From: an uncultured Clostridia bacterium | GTDB taxonomy: Bacteria; Bacillota; Clostridia; Christensenellales; UBA3700 | Assembly (NCBI GenBank): GCA_947176115.1 | Contig: CAMWPK010000076.1 | Location: forward strand, 1-7,103 | Direction of reading: 5' to 3' | DNA: 7,103 bases | Part shown: positions 1 through 5,499 of the stretch, piece after piece | Numbering within the stretch: the first letter of the stretch is position 1 | How the letters are laid out: each line of letters starts with the position of its first letter | The notes under the pieces: generated by a model | Databases searched by the model: none | What the model was told of the DNA's origin: nothing | Seen by the model: only the letters and a program-made list of their open reading frames with translations | Made by a program: the position numbers and the translations under genes

Positions 1-2
1 TC

Positions 3-3000
3 TGTATATTGCACGTTGTGTGCATAGCTATGTTTGCAACCGCGTGCCAACCTAAAGACGCAGACGGATTGATAAAACTCTCTACGCCGAAGAATTTGGA
101 GCTCAACGGCAGTGTGTTGAGTTGGGACGAAGTAAAAAATGCAAAAGAGTATTTTATTTCAATAAACGGAGAAGAGCAAGAACAAAGCGTCACCAATACG
201 ACTTGCGACTTAAGTTTAATCGTAAGGGGTTACGGCAATTTTTCAATCGCGGTTAGAGCATACGGCGACGGTGAAAAGTACGGAACCAGCGACAAGAGTT
301 CGGCTATAACGTACCGCAAGGGTAACGCTCTGGATACTCCTATTGTGACAATAACAGATAAAGTGGCGTCTTGGAGCGCCAGCGACAGAGCGGTAAATTA
401 TTCTGTCAAGGTCACGGACAGCAAAGGTAAGACTATTGACGAGTTGACTACGGAGTCTTTGTCATATAGTTTTGACAACGAAGACCTTTACGGAGAATAT
501 GGAGAGTATATACTAAGCGTCATTGCAAATCCTGCGTCGGACGATACTGAATATTCTCCTTCTATTGCAAGCGTAAAATCTTATTACAATTCAACGGTTT
601 TGGCAATTCCTGAGTTTAGCAGTATGTCAGGTACGACAATATCTTGGAAAGCTGTATCTGCAGGCGGAGATTATAAGGTCACTTATACATTGATAATGTT
701 GGACGAGGACGGCAATATCGTAGGCAATTCGGGAGAATTGTCCAGCACGAGTTACGCATACCGTAATAAGTTCAATTTCGACGAAGTGGGCAAATATATC
801 TTTAAGGTTAGAGCCAACGGCGACGACAACGTATATCTAACAAGTCCGTATAGTGAAGAAAACGAGGACTTTGTTATCAATAAGCTCGCGCCGATAGAGC
901 CTGAGACTATCAATTTGAATTACGGCAACGACGGCTCGGCAAAGCTATCTTGGAAGATATCCGCCGATTCTAAAGCAACGGAGATTGCTCTCAATTTCGA
1001 TGCTCCTAATTTGACGACGACTGCTTTGACTAAGACGATTTCCAATAATTTCAAGTTTGTAGAAGCGTCAACATACGATTTTTATAAGTATGACGCAGAC
1101 GGAGAAAACGGTATAGCTAAGCAGGACGGAACTACAATTCTCGTATATCGCGACGAGGAAGGGAACGCCATAGTTCGTTACAACGGCGCAGATTATTCTC
1201 TCCAAGATGCAGACGGAAAAAGCGTAACTTGGGCAAATTATTCGCATAGCGCGAATAAAGTAGATATAATCTTTGACACAGCCAAGAGCGCGTTCGTCTA
1301 TGACGTGAAAGAATATCACAATTCAGACGGTCACCTTGTAAATCAAGATACTTTGCAACATAAAGTACAGCTTTTTGAAACTTCCGGCAAACCGCGTTTT
1401 TATTGGGATAGCGTAGACGGAGAGAGCGACTTAGCGATAGTTAGAGATGTAGAATACGGCGCTGACGGTATTACGATAATTTATCATACCTTTGAACTTA
1501 TGCTTGACGACGTATTTATTAAAGATTTAACTGATCCTGACGATAAGTATACCGTCAACGACGAGTTTTACGGAAAGCTCTATGACGTGTCGCTTTCGGC
1601 AAATCGCAACGACTCTAACAAGTATATTGCAAGCCAAAGCGTTACGGTAGAAGGACAGTATATGAGCTATAAGAAGCCTGAATATAGGGACGGCAAATAT
1701 ATCGTTACTAATGCAGGCGAATACGCTTATATAATTTTGAATGCTTTTATTAATCCTAGTAGCGCCGACGAATTCTCAATTGAAAACAATATTGATTTCA
1801 ACGGCTATGAAATCGCTCAAATAGTCAATTTCAAAGGCATTATCGATGGCAATAATCACACAGTATCTAATATTTTACTAGGCAACAAAGTATTGACGGC
1901 AGACGGCGTAATGAAGAACGATAACCAAGAAACTTTGCAGTATGCTATGTTTGCAGATATAGATAGTAATGCTATAATTCGCAACGTATTCTACGTCGGT
2001 ATGAGTTTTGCAGGGTATGATTTGGAGAAACTAAGCGACGAGGTTAAAGCTATTCAAGTCGCTCCTATAGCTATCAATAACAACGGAACTATAAGCAACG
2101 TGCTAGTTCAAATAAATTCTATAAAGGCAGAAAGCGCTGACGTAGCAGGTATGGTTATCAACAACAACGGAACCATAAATACAGCGTCGGTTTACGCTAC
2201 GCTTGCAGGCAGAAACGTCGGTGGCGTAATGATAAACAATAAAGCTACTGCCGAAGCGTCTAACGTAGGTTTTTACGGCAAGGTTACCGCAACCGTTGGT
2301 AAGATTTTGCCGAGCGGAGCGCAGGTGACGACAATCGGCGGAGCCGGATTTGTTGTCAACAATGAAGGTAAGATTGAGAATAGCTTTGCAATAGGCGATA
2401 TCGACGATAACGATAAGAGTTTTGTAACCGTAACGGCAGAGCAACTTAGCGGTATATACGCAGGCGGTTTTGTAGCAATAAATAGCGGTAGCATTACAAA
2501 TTCTTATAGCGGTGAATTTACTCTCAACAACATAATAGCTACTGTAACGGCAAACGGAAACAATGCATACGCAGGCGGTTTTGTAGGATACAATGATGGC
2601 GCTATAGAGTCTAGCTATTCAACAAACGAAGGCGCAGGAAGAATCGCAGGAGGCTTTGCGGGATTCAACGGCAATAGCGCTAGTATAGTCAGCAGTTATT
2701 CCACCGGTGGCGCTCGCAACGCAGACGACAACAGCGATAGAGGCGCATTCGTAGGTAGAAACGAAGGAAACAGCAACATTGTTAATTGCGCAAGCTATTC
2801 TAGGGACGGCAGAGATAATAAGGCCGTTGAGGGCGTGACTTCAACCAACAACCTAGAAGAAATCGTTGGTATACTATACGGCGACAATGAAGCTAAAATG
2901 GGTATGGTAGAAGAAGAGAACGGATCTCGCAGATACCGCAATCCTATAATCAAAGGGCTTATTTACACCAAAGACAATACGCTTACGGCTCGTCCGGGAC

Positions 3001-3176
3001 AGACAGGCAATGACTTGTCAGACGTATTGACGCGCGTAGCATTGTTGAGCGACGGTGCCGGAGAAATTACGGTTATCGTACACGGTAACAATACCGGCAA
3101 GGGTAACAAGATTGTTATTGAGCTCAAAGCTGACGGCGATATTGCGTCAAGATATATTTACGGAAAAATTATTTAG
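3..3176 (+). CDS. Large Fn3-like/Glug-repeat surface lipoprotein, 5'-partial
   Basis: The reading frame is open from the window edge, so the true start lies upstream. A TTG at 9 is only the first possible start codon, and residues are counted from it. The N-terminus is the end of a hydrophobic signal peptide closing in FATAC, a lipobox with the lipidation cysteine at residue 13, so the protein is probably anchored on the outer face of the membrane. Residues ~24-300 contain three Fn3-like beta-sandwich units (pattern: P..l..g..lsW......Y.v.i, then y.i.V.A.gd). A fourth degenerate unit and an unrecognised segment fill ~300-560. At 598-617 an nIDFnGYEIAQI...FKGIIDGNNH segment marks the entry to a Glug-type beta-helix running to ~940. 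No LPXTG anchor is seen at the C-terminus. It ends in tandem in-frame stops TAG TAA. The likely role is surface adhesion or glycan/protein binding; the ligand is unknown. It is transcribed alone toward a strong terminator. Confidence 0.85.
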   Translation, partial: CILHVVCIAMFATACQPKDADGLIKLSTPKNLELNGSVLSWDEVKNAKEYFISINGEEQEQSVTNTTCDLSLIVRGYGNFSIAVRAYGDGEKYGTSDKSSAITYRKGNALDTPIVTITDKVASWSASDRAVNYSVKVTDSKGKTIDELTTESLSYSFDNEDLYGEYGEYILSVIANPASDDTEYSPSIASVKSYYNSTVLAIPEFSSMSGTTISWKAVSAGGDYKVTYTLIMLDEDGNIVGNSGELSSTSYAYRNKFNFDEVGKYIFKVRANGDDNVYLTSPYSEENEDFVINKLAPIEPETINLNYGNDGSAKLSWKISADSKATEIALNFDAPNLTTTALTKTISNNFKFVEASTYDFYKYDADGENGIAKQDGTTILVYRDEEGNAIVRYNGADYSLQDADGKSVTWANYSHSANKVDIIFDTAKSAFVYDVKEYHNSDGHLVNQDTLQHKVQLFETSGKPRFYWDSVDGESDLAIVRDVEYGADGITIIYHTFELMLDDVFIKDLTDPDDKYTVNDEFYGKLYDVSLSANRNDSNKYIASQSVTVEGQYMSYKKPEYRDGKYIVTNAGEYAYIILNAFINPSSADEFSIENNIDFNGYEIAQIVNFKGIIDGNNHTVSNILLGNKVLTADGVMKNDNQETLQYAMFADIDSNAIIRNVFYVGMSFAGYDLEKLSDEVKAIQVAPIAINNNGTISNVLVQINSIKAESADVAGMVINNNGTINTASVYATLAGRNVGGVMINNKATAEASNVGFYGKVTATVGKILPSGAQVTTIGGAGFVVNNEGKIENSFAIGDIDDNDKSFVTVTAEQLSGIYAGGFVAINSGSITNSYSGEFTLNNIIATVTANGNNAYAGGFVGYNDGAIESSYSTNEGAGRIAGGFAGFNGNSASIVSSYSTGGARNADDNSDRGAFVGRNEGNSNIVNCASYSRDGRDNKAVEGVTSTNNLEEIVGILYGDNEAKMGMVEEENGSRRYRNPIIKGLIYTKDNTLTARPGQTGNDLSDVLTRVALLSDGAGEITVIVHGNNTGKGNKIVIELKADGDIASRYIYGKII
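2070..2800 (+). repeat. Glug-type repeat array within the lipoprotein
   Basis: About eight degenerate copies of a short motif (G-G-[FV]-[VA]-x-x-N-x-G-x-[IA]-x-x-S/A) occur near residues 688, 715, 740, 780, 821, 858, 883 and 914. Examples are GMVINNNGTINTA, GGFVAINSGSITNSYS and GGFVGYNDGAIESSYS. Spacing between copies is 25-41 residues, as expected for coils of a parallel beta-helix with loops of variable length. The repetition is clear in protein and weak in DNA (AACAACGGAAC occurs twice, near 2089 and 2161). These are therefore old diverged repeats, not a recent expansion. Confidence 0.75.
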
Positions 3177-3180
3177 TAAA

Positions 3181-3212
3181 TAAAAACAGACCTCTTCGGA
3201 GGTCTGTTTTTA
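3181..3212. terminator. Bidirectional intrinsic terminator with UUCG loop
   Basis: A perfect 14-bp inverted repeat (3181-3194 with 3199-3212) closes on a TTCG tetraloop. The GC-rich core is ACAGACCTC/GAGGTCTGT, flanked by A5 on one side and T5 on the other, so each strand reads a hairpin followed by a U-tract. It lies between two convergent genes. It begins 4 bases after the lipoprotein stop and directly abuts the stop codon of the GNAT gene, serving both. Confidence 0.93.
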
Positions 3213-3689
3213 TTATTTTAATTCACGCGCCATTATGTATTCTTCTGAATTTTCGTCAACTATTATAAAACCGACGCGCTTATACATTCTAACTGCGTAA
3301 TTCTCTTTTTGAACAGCAAGCGAAACTCTTTTGTAACCGCGATATTTGAGTAGCGAAATCATATTTTGCATTAAGCTAGTACCAATGCCGTAGCCTCTAT
3401 AGTTTTTGTAAATAGAAATAGCAAGCGATGGGGTATCATTGTCTATATGTCCGTAATCGTTCATAATTCTTGCCCATACAGCTCCAATAATCTTACCGTC
3501 TATTTCCGCGACTAATGCTACGTCGTCTTTTTGCTTTCCAAAGTCCTTGACGTAGACTTGTAATTCTTCTTGTTCGATTATATTCTTGGGAGGCGGAGCA
3601 ACGCCCTGAGGAATGAATATGGCATTATACAAAATGTCGTTTAATAGAAAGTATTCGTTTGGTTGCATTTCTCTTACGTTATATTCCAT
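3213..3689 (-). CDS. GNAT family N-acetyltransferase
   Basis: This is a 158-residue cytoplasmic protein of normal single-domain GNAT length, transferring an acetyl group from acetyl-CoA to an unidentified amine. It starts with the typical beta1 VREMQPNEY. The acetyl-CoA pyrophosphate-binding motif A is RGYGIG (98-103), following the strand SLAISIYKNY. Motif B is NYAVRMYKRVGF (130-141), with the usual Asn and Tyr. The N-terminal LLNDILYNAIFIPQG segment resembles a common Firmicutes GNAT subfamily. Start choice: the ATG at 3689 gives the full beta1 strand. The next ATG (residue 8) would delete part of it. No Shine-Dalgarno precedes 3689, which fits the leaderless promoter described separately. 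The gene is monocistronic, ending at the shared terminator. The acceptor substrate cannot be read from the sequence. Confidence 0.92.
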   Translation of the reverse strand: MEYNVREMQPNEYFLLNDILYNAIFIPQGVAPPPKNIIEQEELQVYVKDFGKQKDDVALVAEIDGKIIGAVWARIMNDYGHIDNDTPSLAISIYKNYRGYGIGTSLMQNMISLLKYRGYKRVSLAVQKENYAVRMYKRVGFIIVDENSEEYIMARELK

Positions 3690-3695
3690 AAGTCT

Positions 3696-3723
3696 ATTAT
3701 AGCAATTTTGGAAGAAAAGTCAA
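3696..3723 (-). promoter_or_regulatory. Extended -10 promoter of the GNAT gene (leaderless)
   Basis: On the minus strand, TTGACT (3723-3718), a 16-bp spacer and TATAAT (3701-3696) match consensus at 11 of 12 positions. TG-N precedes the -10, an extended -10 element. Six bases separate the -10 from the ATG at 3689, so the expected +1 falls on or next to the A of the start codon. No ribosome binding site fits between them. Confidence 0.8.
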
Positions 3724-3755
3724 AGAAGTTTTTGAATAAGCCTACCTAATTTTGA

Positions 3756-3784
3756 TTGACAAATAGAGAAGAATTAACTATAAT
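3756..3784 (+). promoter_or_regulatory. Consensus sigma-A promoter of tRNA-Arg
   Basis: TTGACA (3756-3761), exactly 17 bp, then TATAAT (3779-3784): a 12/12 match to the housekeeping promoter. Start of transcription is expected near 3791, leaving a short 5' leader of about 15 bases to be removed by RNase P. The TGTCAA at 3784-3789 is the inverse of the -35 hexamer, an inverted repeat bracketing the promoter; its significance is unclear. Confidence 0.93.
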
Positions 3785-3805
3785 GTCAAATGTACCTCAA
3801 CTAAT

Positions 3806-3882
3806 GCACTCATAGCTCAATTGGATAGAGCGTTCGGCTACGGACCGAAAGGTTGGGAGTTCGAGTCTCTTTGGGTGCACCA
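3806..3882 (+). tRNA. tRNA-Arg (anticodon ACG)
   Basis: The full cloverleaf folds by eye. The acceptor stem GCACTCA (3806-3812) pairs with TGGGTGC (3872-3878), with one T-G pair. The D-stem is GCTC (3815-3818) with GAGC (3828-3831). The anticodon stem TTCGG/CCGAA carries loop CTACGGA, so the anticodon is ACG at 3840-3842. The T-stem GGGAG/CTCTT has two G-T pairs and loop TTCGAGT. The discriminator is A3879, followed by an encoded CCA (3880-3882). The total is 77 nt. A34 is expected to be deaminated to inosine by TadA, letting it read CGU, CGC and CGA. Confidence 0.97.
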
Positions 3883-3883
3883 G

Positions 3884-3928
3884 ACGCAACCTTATTCGAA
3901 TGATTTCGTTAAGGTTGCGTTATTTATT
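3884..3928 (+). terminator. Intrinsic terminator of tRNA-Arg
   Basis: An 11-bp stem ACGCAACCTTA (3884-3894)/TAAGGTTGCGT (3910-3920) can extend through an inner CGAA-TGAT-TTCG hairpin and is followed by TATTTATT. It starts 2 bases after the tRNA CCA end. The minus strand has no T-tract after the hairpin, so it should not efficiently stop transcription of the convergent DUF1648 gene, which may run antisense into the tRNA. Confidence 0.8.
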
Positions 3929-3936
3929 GGGAATAT

Positions 3937-4470
3937 TTAGCTAAAAGAATTATTGATTTTTTTGTTATTTTCTGTAAATGAAATGATTGATTTTTTAGAG
4001 CGTATTATGATAGATACTAACGTAACTACGTATAACACACAGCACGTTATTAATACTGCGCTAAACCAAATATAAAAAGATTGAGCGTTGCTCAAATATT
4101 TATCATACATAGTTACGATAAATATGAGATAAGCTAATTGAAAAGTTCCAAGTAATCCATGAGTAATGGAGATGCTGATTTTTTCATAGGGTGTTTGCTC
4201 AAGTACTAAATATGCTATAATATCCGATACTAAAAGCACAACTACTAAAATGAAATGGATGAAAATTTCATTTCGGCTTGCAAATCTATCTATTGTCCAG
4301 TCACTTGTCCAATGAGCGGGGATAGTTTGTGGTAAAAATCGCCAAAGAGCAATAAATGAGCATATGCAAAAAAATGACACAAAAACGTTTGCTGAAAAAA
4401 GACACTTATTTAGTATTGTTTGATTTTTACGGTTATTCTTATTAGCGACTTTAAGATTTTTACCAAACAT
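3937..4470 (-). CDS. DUF1648 domain four-helix membrane protein
   Basis: This 177-residue integral membrane protein has a basic, asparagine-rich N-terminus (1-20). Hydrophobic helices lie at about 22-43, 68-90, 101-121 and 132-156, followed by a polar tail. After helix 1 comes LPQTIPAHW (46-54), with D61 in TIDRF. This is the hallmark of DUF1648 (LPd.IP.Hw...G..D), the N-terminal domain found alone or in SdpI-like proteins. Function is unknown for most members; SdpI itself is an immunity and signalling protein. A longer frame from a TTG at 4512 is rejected because it would begin upstream of the -10 box. The ATG at 4470 has a well-placed AAAGGA. The gene is visibly richer in A and T than its neighbours, with long runs of Asn, Lys, Ile and Ser codons, hinting at a different history. 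It stands alone downstream of the P-II operon's terminator. Confidence 0.8.
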   Translation of the reverse strand: MFGKNLKVANKNNRKNQTILNKCLFSANVFVSFFCICSFIALWRFLPQTIPAHWTSDWTIDRFASRNEIFIHFILVVVLLVSDIIAYLVLEQTPYEKISISITHGLLGTFQLAYLIFIVTMYDKYLSNAQSFYIWFSAVLITCCVLYVVTLVSIIIRSKKSIISFTENNKKINNSFS

Positions 4471-4477
4471 AGTTATT

Positions 4478-4483
4478 TCCTTT
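4478..4483 (-). promoter_or_regulatory. RBS that fixes the DUF1648 start
   Basis: AAAGGA lies 7 bases upstream of the ATG at 4470, supporting that codon over the TTG 14 codons further upstream. Confidence 0.75.
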
Positions 4484-4490
4484 AATATAT

Positions 4491-4519
4491 ATAATAGCAG
4501 TAGATATGACAAATGTCAA
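4491..4519 (-). promoter_or_regulatory. Extended -10 promoter of DUF1648 gene with overlapping palindrome
   Basis: On the minus strand, TTGACA (4519-4514), 17 bp, TATTAT (4496-4491): 11/12 consensus, with TG-C before the -10. The expected +1 near 4484 gives a leader of about 14 nt that starts at the ribosome binding site. A small palindrome TGACA-TT-TGTCA (4518-4507) overlaps the -35 and could be an operator; this last point is speculative. Confidence 0.8.
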
Positions 4520-4565
4520 ATTTGGTTTTGATGAGAGATTGAGTATCATAATTGATATGGTACAC

Positions 4566-4593
4566 AAAAAGCAAGGCTTTACGCCTTGCTTTT
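4566..4593 (-). terminator. Terminator of the DUF1538/P-II operon
   Basis: An 11-bp stem AAAAGCAAGGC (4567-4577)/GCCTTGCTTTT (4583-4593) surrounds a 5-base loop. Read on the minus strand the hairpin ends in five T residues (4570-4566), 27 bases after the stop of the last operon gene. It separates this operon from the co-directional DUF1648 promoter. Confidence 0.9.
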
Positions 4594-4619
4594 GCTTATA
4601 TTGTTTTCTTTTAATTATT

Positions 4620-5027
4620 TTACTTTTTTTCTTTGGTATTTTTTGAGTTATTTTCTTTCTTGTCAGCTTTCTTCTCGTCTACCTTACCGTCTTCGTTAGG
4701 CGTAGCAGGGGAGGCGGAAGGCGAGGAGATACCCACGACTTCGTCTACGGCAATGGAAAAGGCGATACCTTTGCCTTCGCTCTTAAGTCCTGCGTTGCGG
4801 TAAATTGCGTGAAGCACGTTGTCCTTAATGTCTGCAGGGACCAAAATCAAGACAATATCTTTATCAGGCTGTATAGCTATATGGAAAAACTGCTCGGCTT
4901 CTTTATTGGCGGTACCGCGCGCATGGATAACCGTTCCGCCACGAGCGCCTTCTTCCTTTGCCGCGTCCATAACGAGTTCTGAAAATCCGGCGTCTACTAT
5001 GCATAAAACCATTTCGTAATTATTCAT
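4620..5027 (-). CDS. P-II-like regulator, protein 2 of DUF1538 operon
   Basis: This 135-residue cytoplasmic protein has the P-II ferredoxin-like fold. Beta1 is YEMVLCIVDAGF (4-15), followed by helix 1 (SELVMDAAKEEGA). The segment GARGGTVIHARGTAN (27-41) leads into the T-loop, and FFHIAIQPDKDIVLILVP (47-64) forms beta3. Then come helix 2 and the B/C-loop region SEGKGIAFSIAVDEVVGIS (83-101). This GGT.IHARGTAN type is annotated as P-II family nitrogen regulator in Clostridia. The T-loop is shorter than in GlnB/GlnK and lacks the uridylylated tyrosine context, so covalent control by GlnD is unlikely. The last ~35 residues are a low-complexity Ser/Pro then Lys/Glu-rich tail, probably disordered. 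It is translated by overlap with the preceding gene. The likely role is nucleotide- or metabolite-sensing control of the DUF1538 protein; the ligand is not known. Confidence 0.88.
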   Translation of the reverse strand: MNNYEMVLCIVDAGFSELVMDAAKEEGARGGTVIHARGTANKEAEQFFHIAIQPDKDIVLILVPADIKDNVLHAIYRNAGLKSEGKGIAFSIAVDEVVGISSPSASPATPNEDGKVDEKKADKKENNSKNTKEKK

Positions 5028-5040
5028 TATTTGCTCTCCT
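5027..5040 (-). promoter_or_regulatory. RBS and TAATG stop/start overlap between the two P-II genes
   Basis: The TAA stop of the first P-II gene (5029-5027) shares its last A with the ATG of the second (5027-5025). The ribosome binding site AGGAGAG (5040-5034) lies inside the upstream gene, 6 bases from the ATG. This indicates translational coupling. Confidence 0.9.
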
Positions 5041-5488
5041 TAACCGTCATTCTGTTGTTGCTTAAAAAGCCGTATATCAACGTGCCTATTACGCTTGTCA
5101 AAGGTATCGTGCAGGCTACGCCTTTGCCGTCCTTTATGGTGTGGAATTTCTCTTCCAACGTGCGCAATGCATCAGGAATCTTGTTTTCTTGTATTACGCC
5201 GAGAATAACTGCCTTATCGCTGTCTGTCAAACCTAGCAGGCTCATCATTTTGGCGTTTGCCGTACCTTCCGCAAGTATGACCATTTGCATATTTACTTCA
5301 AAGGACTGTATAAGGTCGGTATAATATTCGGCTTTTTTCCTAGCGACTATCGTCACGAGAAGTTTGAGCCTATTACTCTTGACCGTATTAGATGCAGTAA
5401 CTGAAGGCTTTGCTTTTTGGGAAGCGCTTTGTTTGCTTTCTTTTTTGCTATCGGTTGAGTGTTCTTTATTGTGGTTTTTATCTCCCAT
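5027..5488 (-). CDS. P-II-like regulator, protein 1 of DUF1538 operon
   Basis: This is a 153-residue protein. Residues 1-38 are a Lys/Ser/Asn-rich, probably disordered tail with no hydrophobic segment. The P-II-like core follows: beta1 LKLLVTIVARKKAEYYTDLI (41-60), then EVNMQMVILAEGTANAKMM (64-82) with the GTAN element shared with its neighbour. After that, DKAVILGVIQENKIPDALRTLEEKF (91-115) forms beta3 and helix 2, and GKGVACTIPLTSVIG (121-135) is the B/C-loop and last strand. It is more divergent from GlnB than its partner but keeps the pattern. The GTAN sits at the T-loop base with almost no T-loop beyond it. The ATG at 5488 has an AGGAGG 5 bases upstream. It lies between the transporter gene and the second P-II gene, so the two may form a pair or hetero-oligomer acting on the carrier; that is inferred from context. 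Confidence 0.83.
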   Translation of the reverse strand: MGDKNHNKEHSTDSKKESKQSASQKAKPSVTASNTVKSNRLKLLVTIVARKKAEYYTDLIQSFEVNMQMVILAEGTANAKMMSLLGLTDSDKAVILGVIQENKIPDALRTLEEKFHTIKDGKGVACTIPLTSVIGTLIYGFLSNNRMTVKESK

Positions 5489-5493
5489 ATAGC

Positions 5494-5499
5494 CCTCCT
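5494..5499 (-). promoter_or_regulatory. RBS embedded in the transporter stop codon
   Basis: The DUF1538 gene's TAG stop (5500-5498) overlaps AGGAGG (5499-5494) of the next gene, so the ribosome that terminates sits on the binding site for the P-II start at 5488. Strong coupling is expected. Confidence 0.88.

Noticed and set aside
1068..2494. Three antisense open frames (73-113 codons) inside the lipoprotein gene.
   Set aside because: They lie opposite a clearly coding, domain-bearing frame, have Cys/Tyr/Val-rich compositions typical of antisense readings of Asp/Asn/Gly codons, and show no usable RBS or family motif.
3756..3789. Minus-strand promoter from the TTGACA at 3789-3784.
   Set aside because: The hexamer 17 bp downstream reads CTATTT, not a usable -10, and the GNAT gene already has a much better promoter.
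3806..3936. tRNA-Arg as an attachment site for an integrated element covering the AT-rich DUF1648 gene.
   Set aside because: No second copy of the tRNA 3' end is visible, and there is no integrase or excisionase gene in the window.
4471..4512. TTG start extending the DUF1648 protein by 14 residues.
   Set aside because: The extension spans the -10 box and the RBS of the promoter that fits the ATG at 4470.
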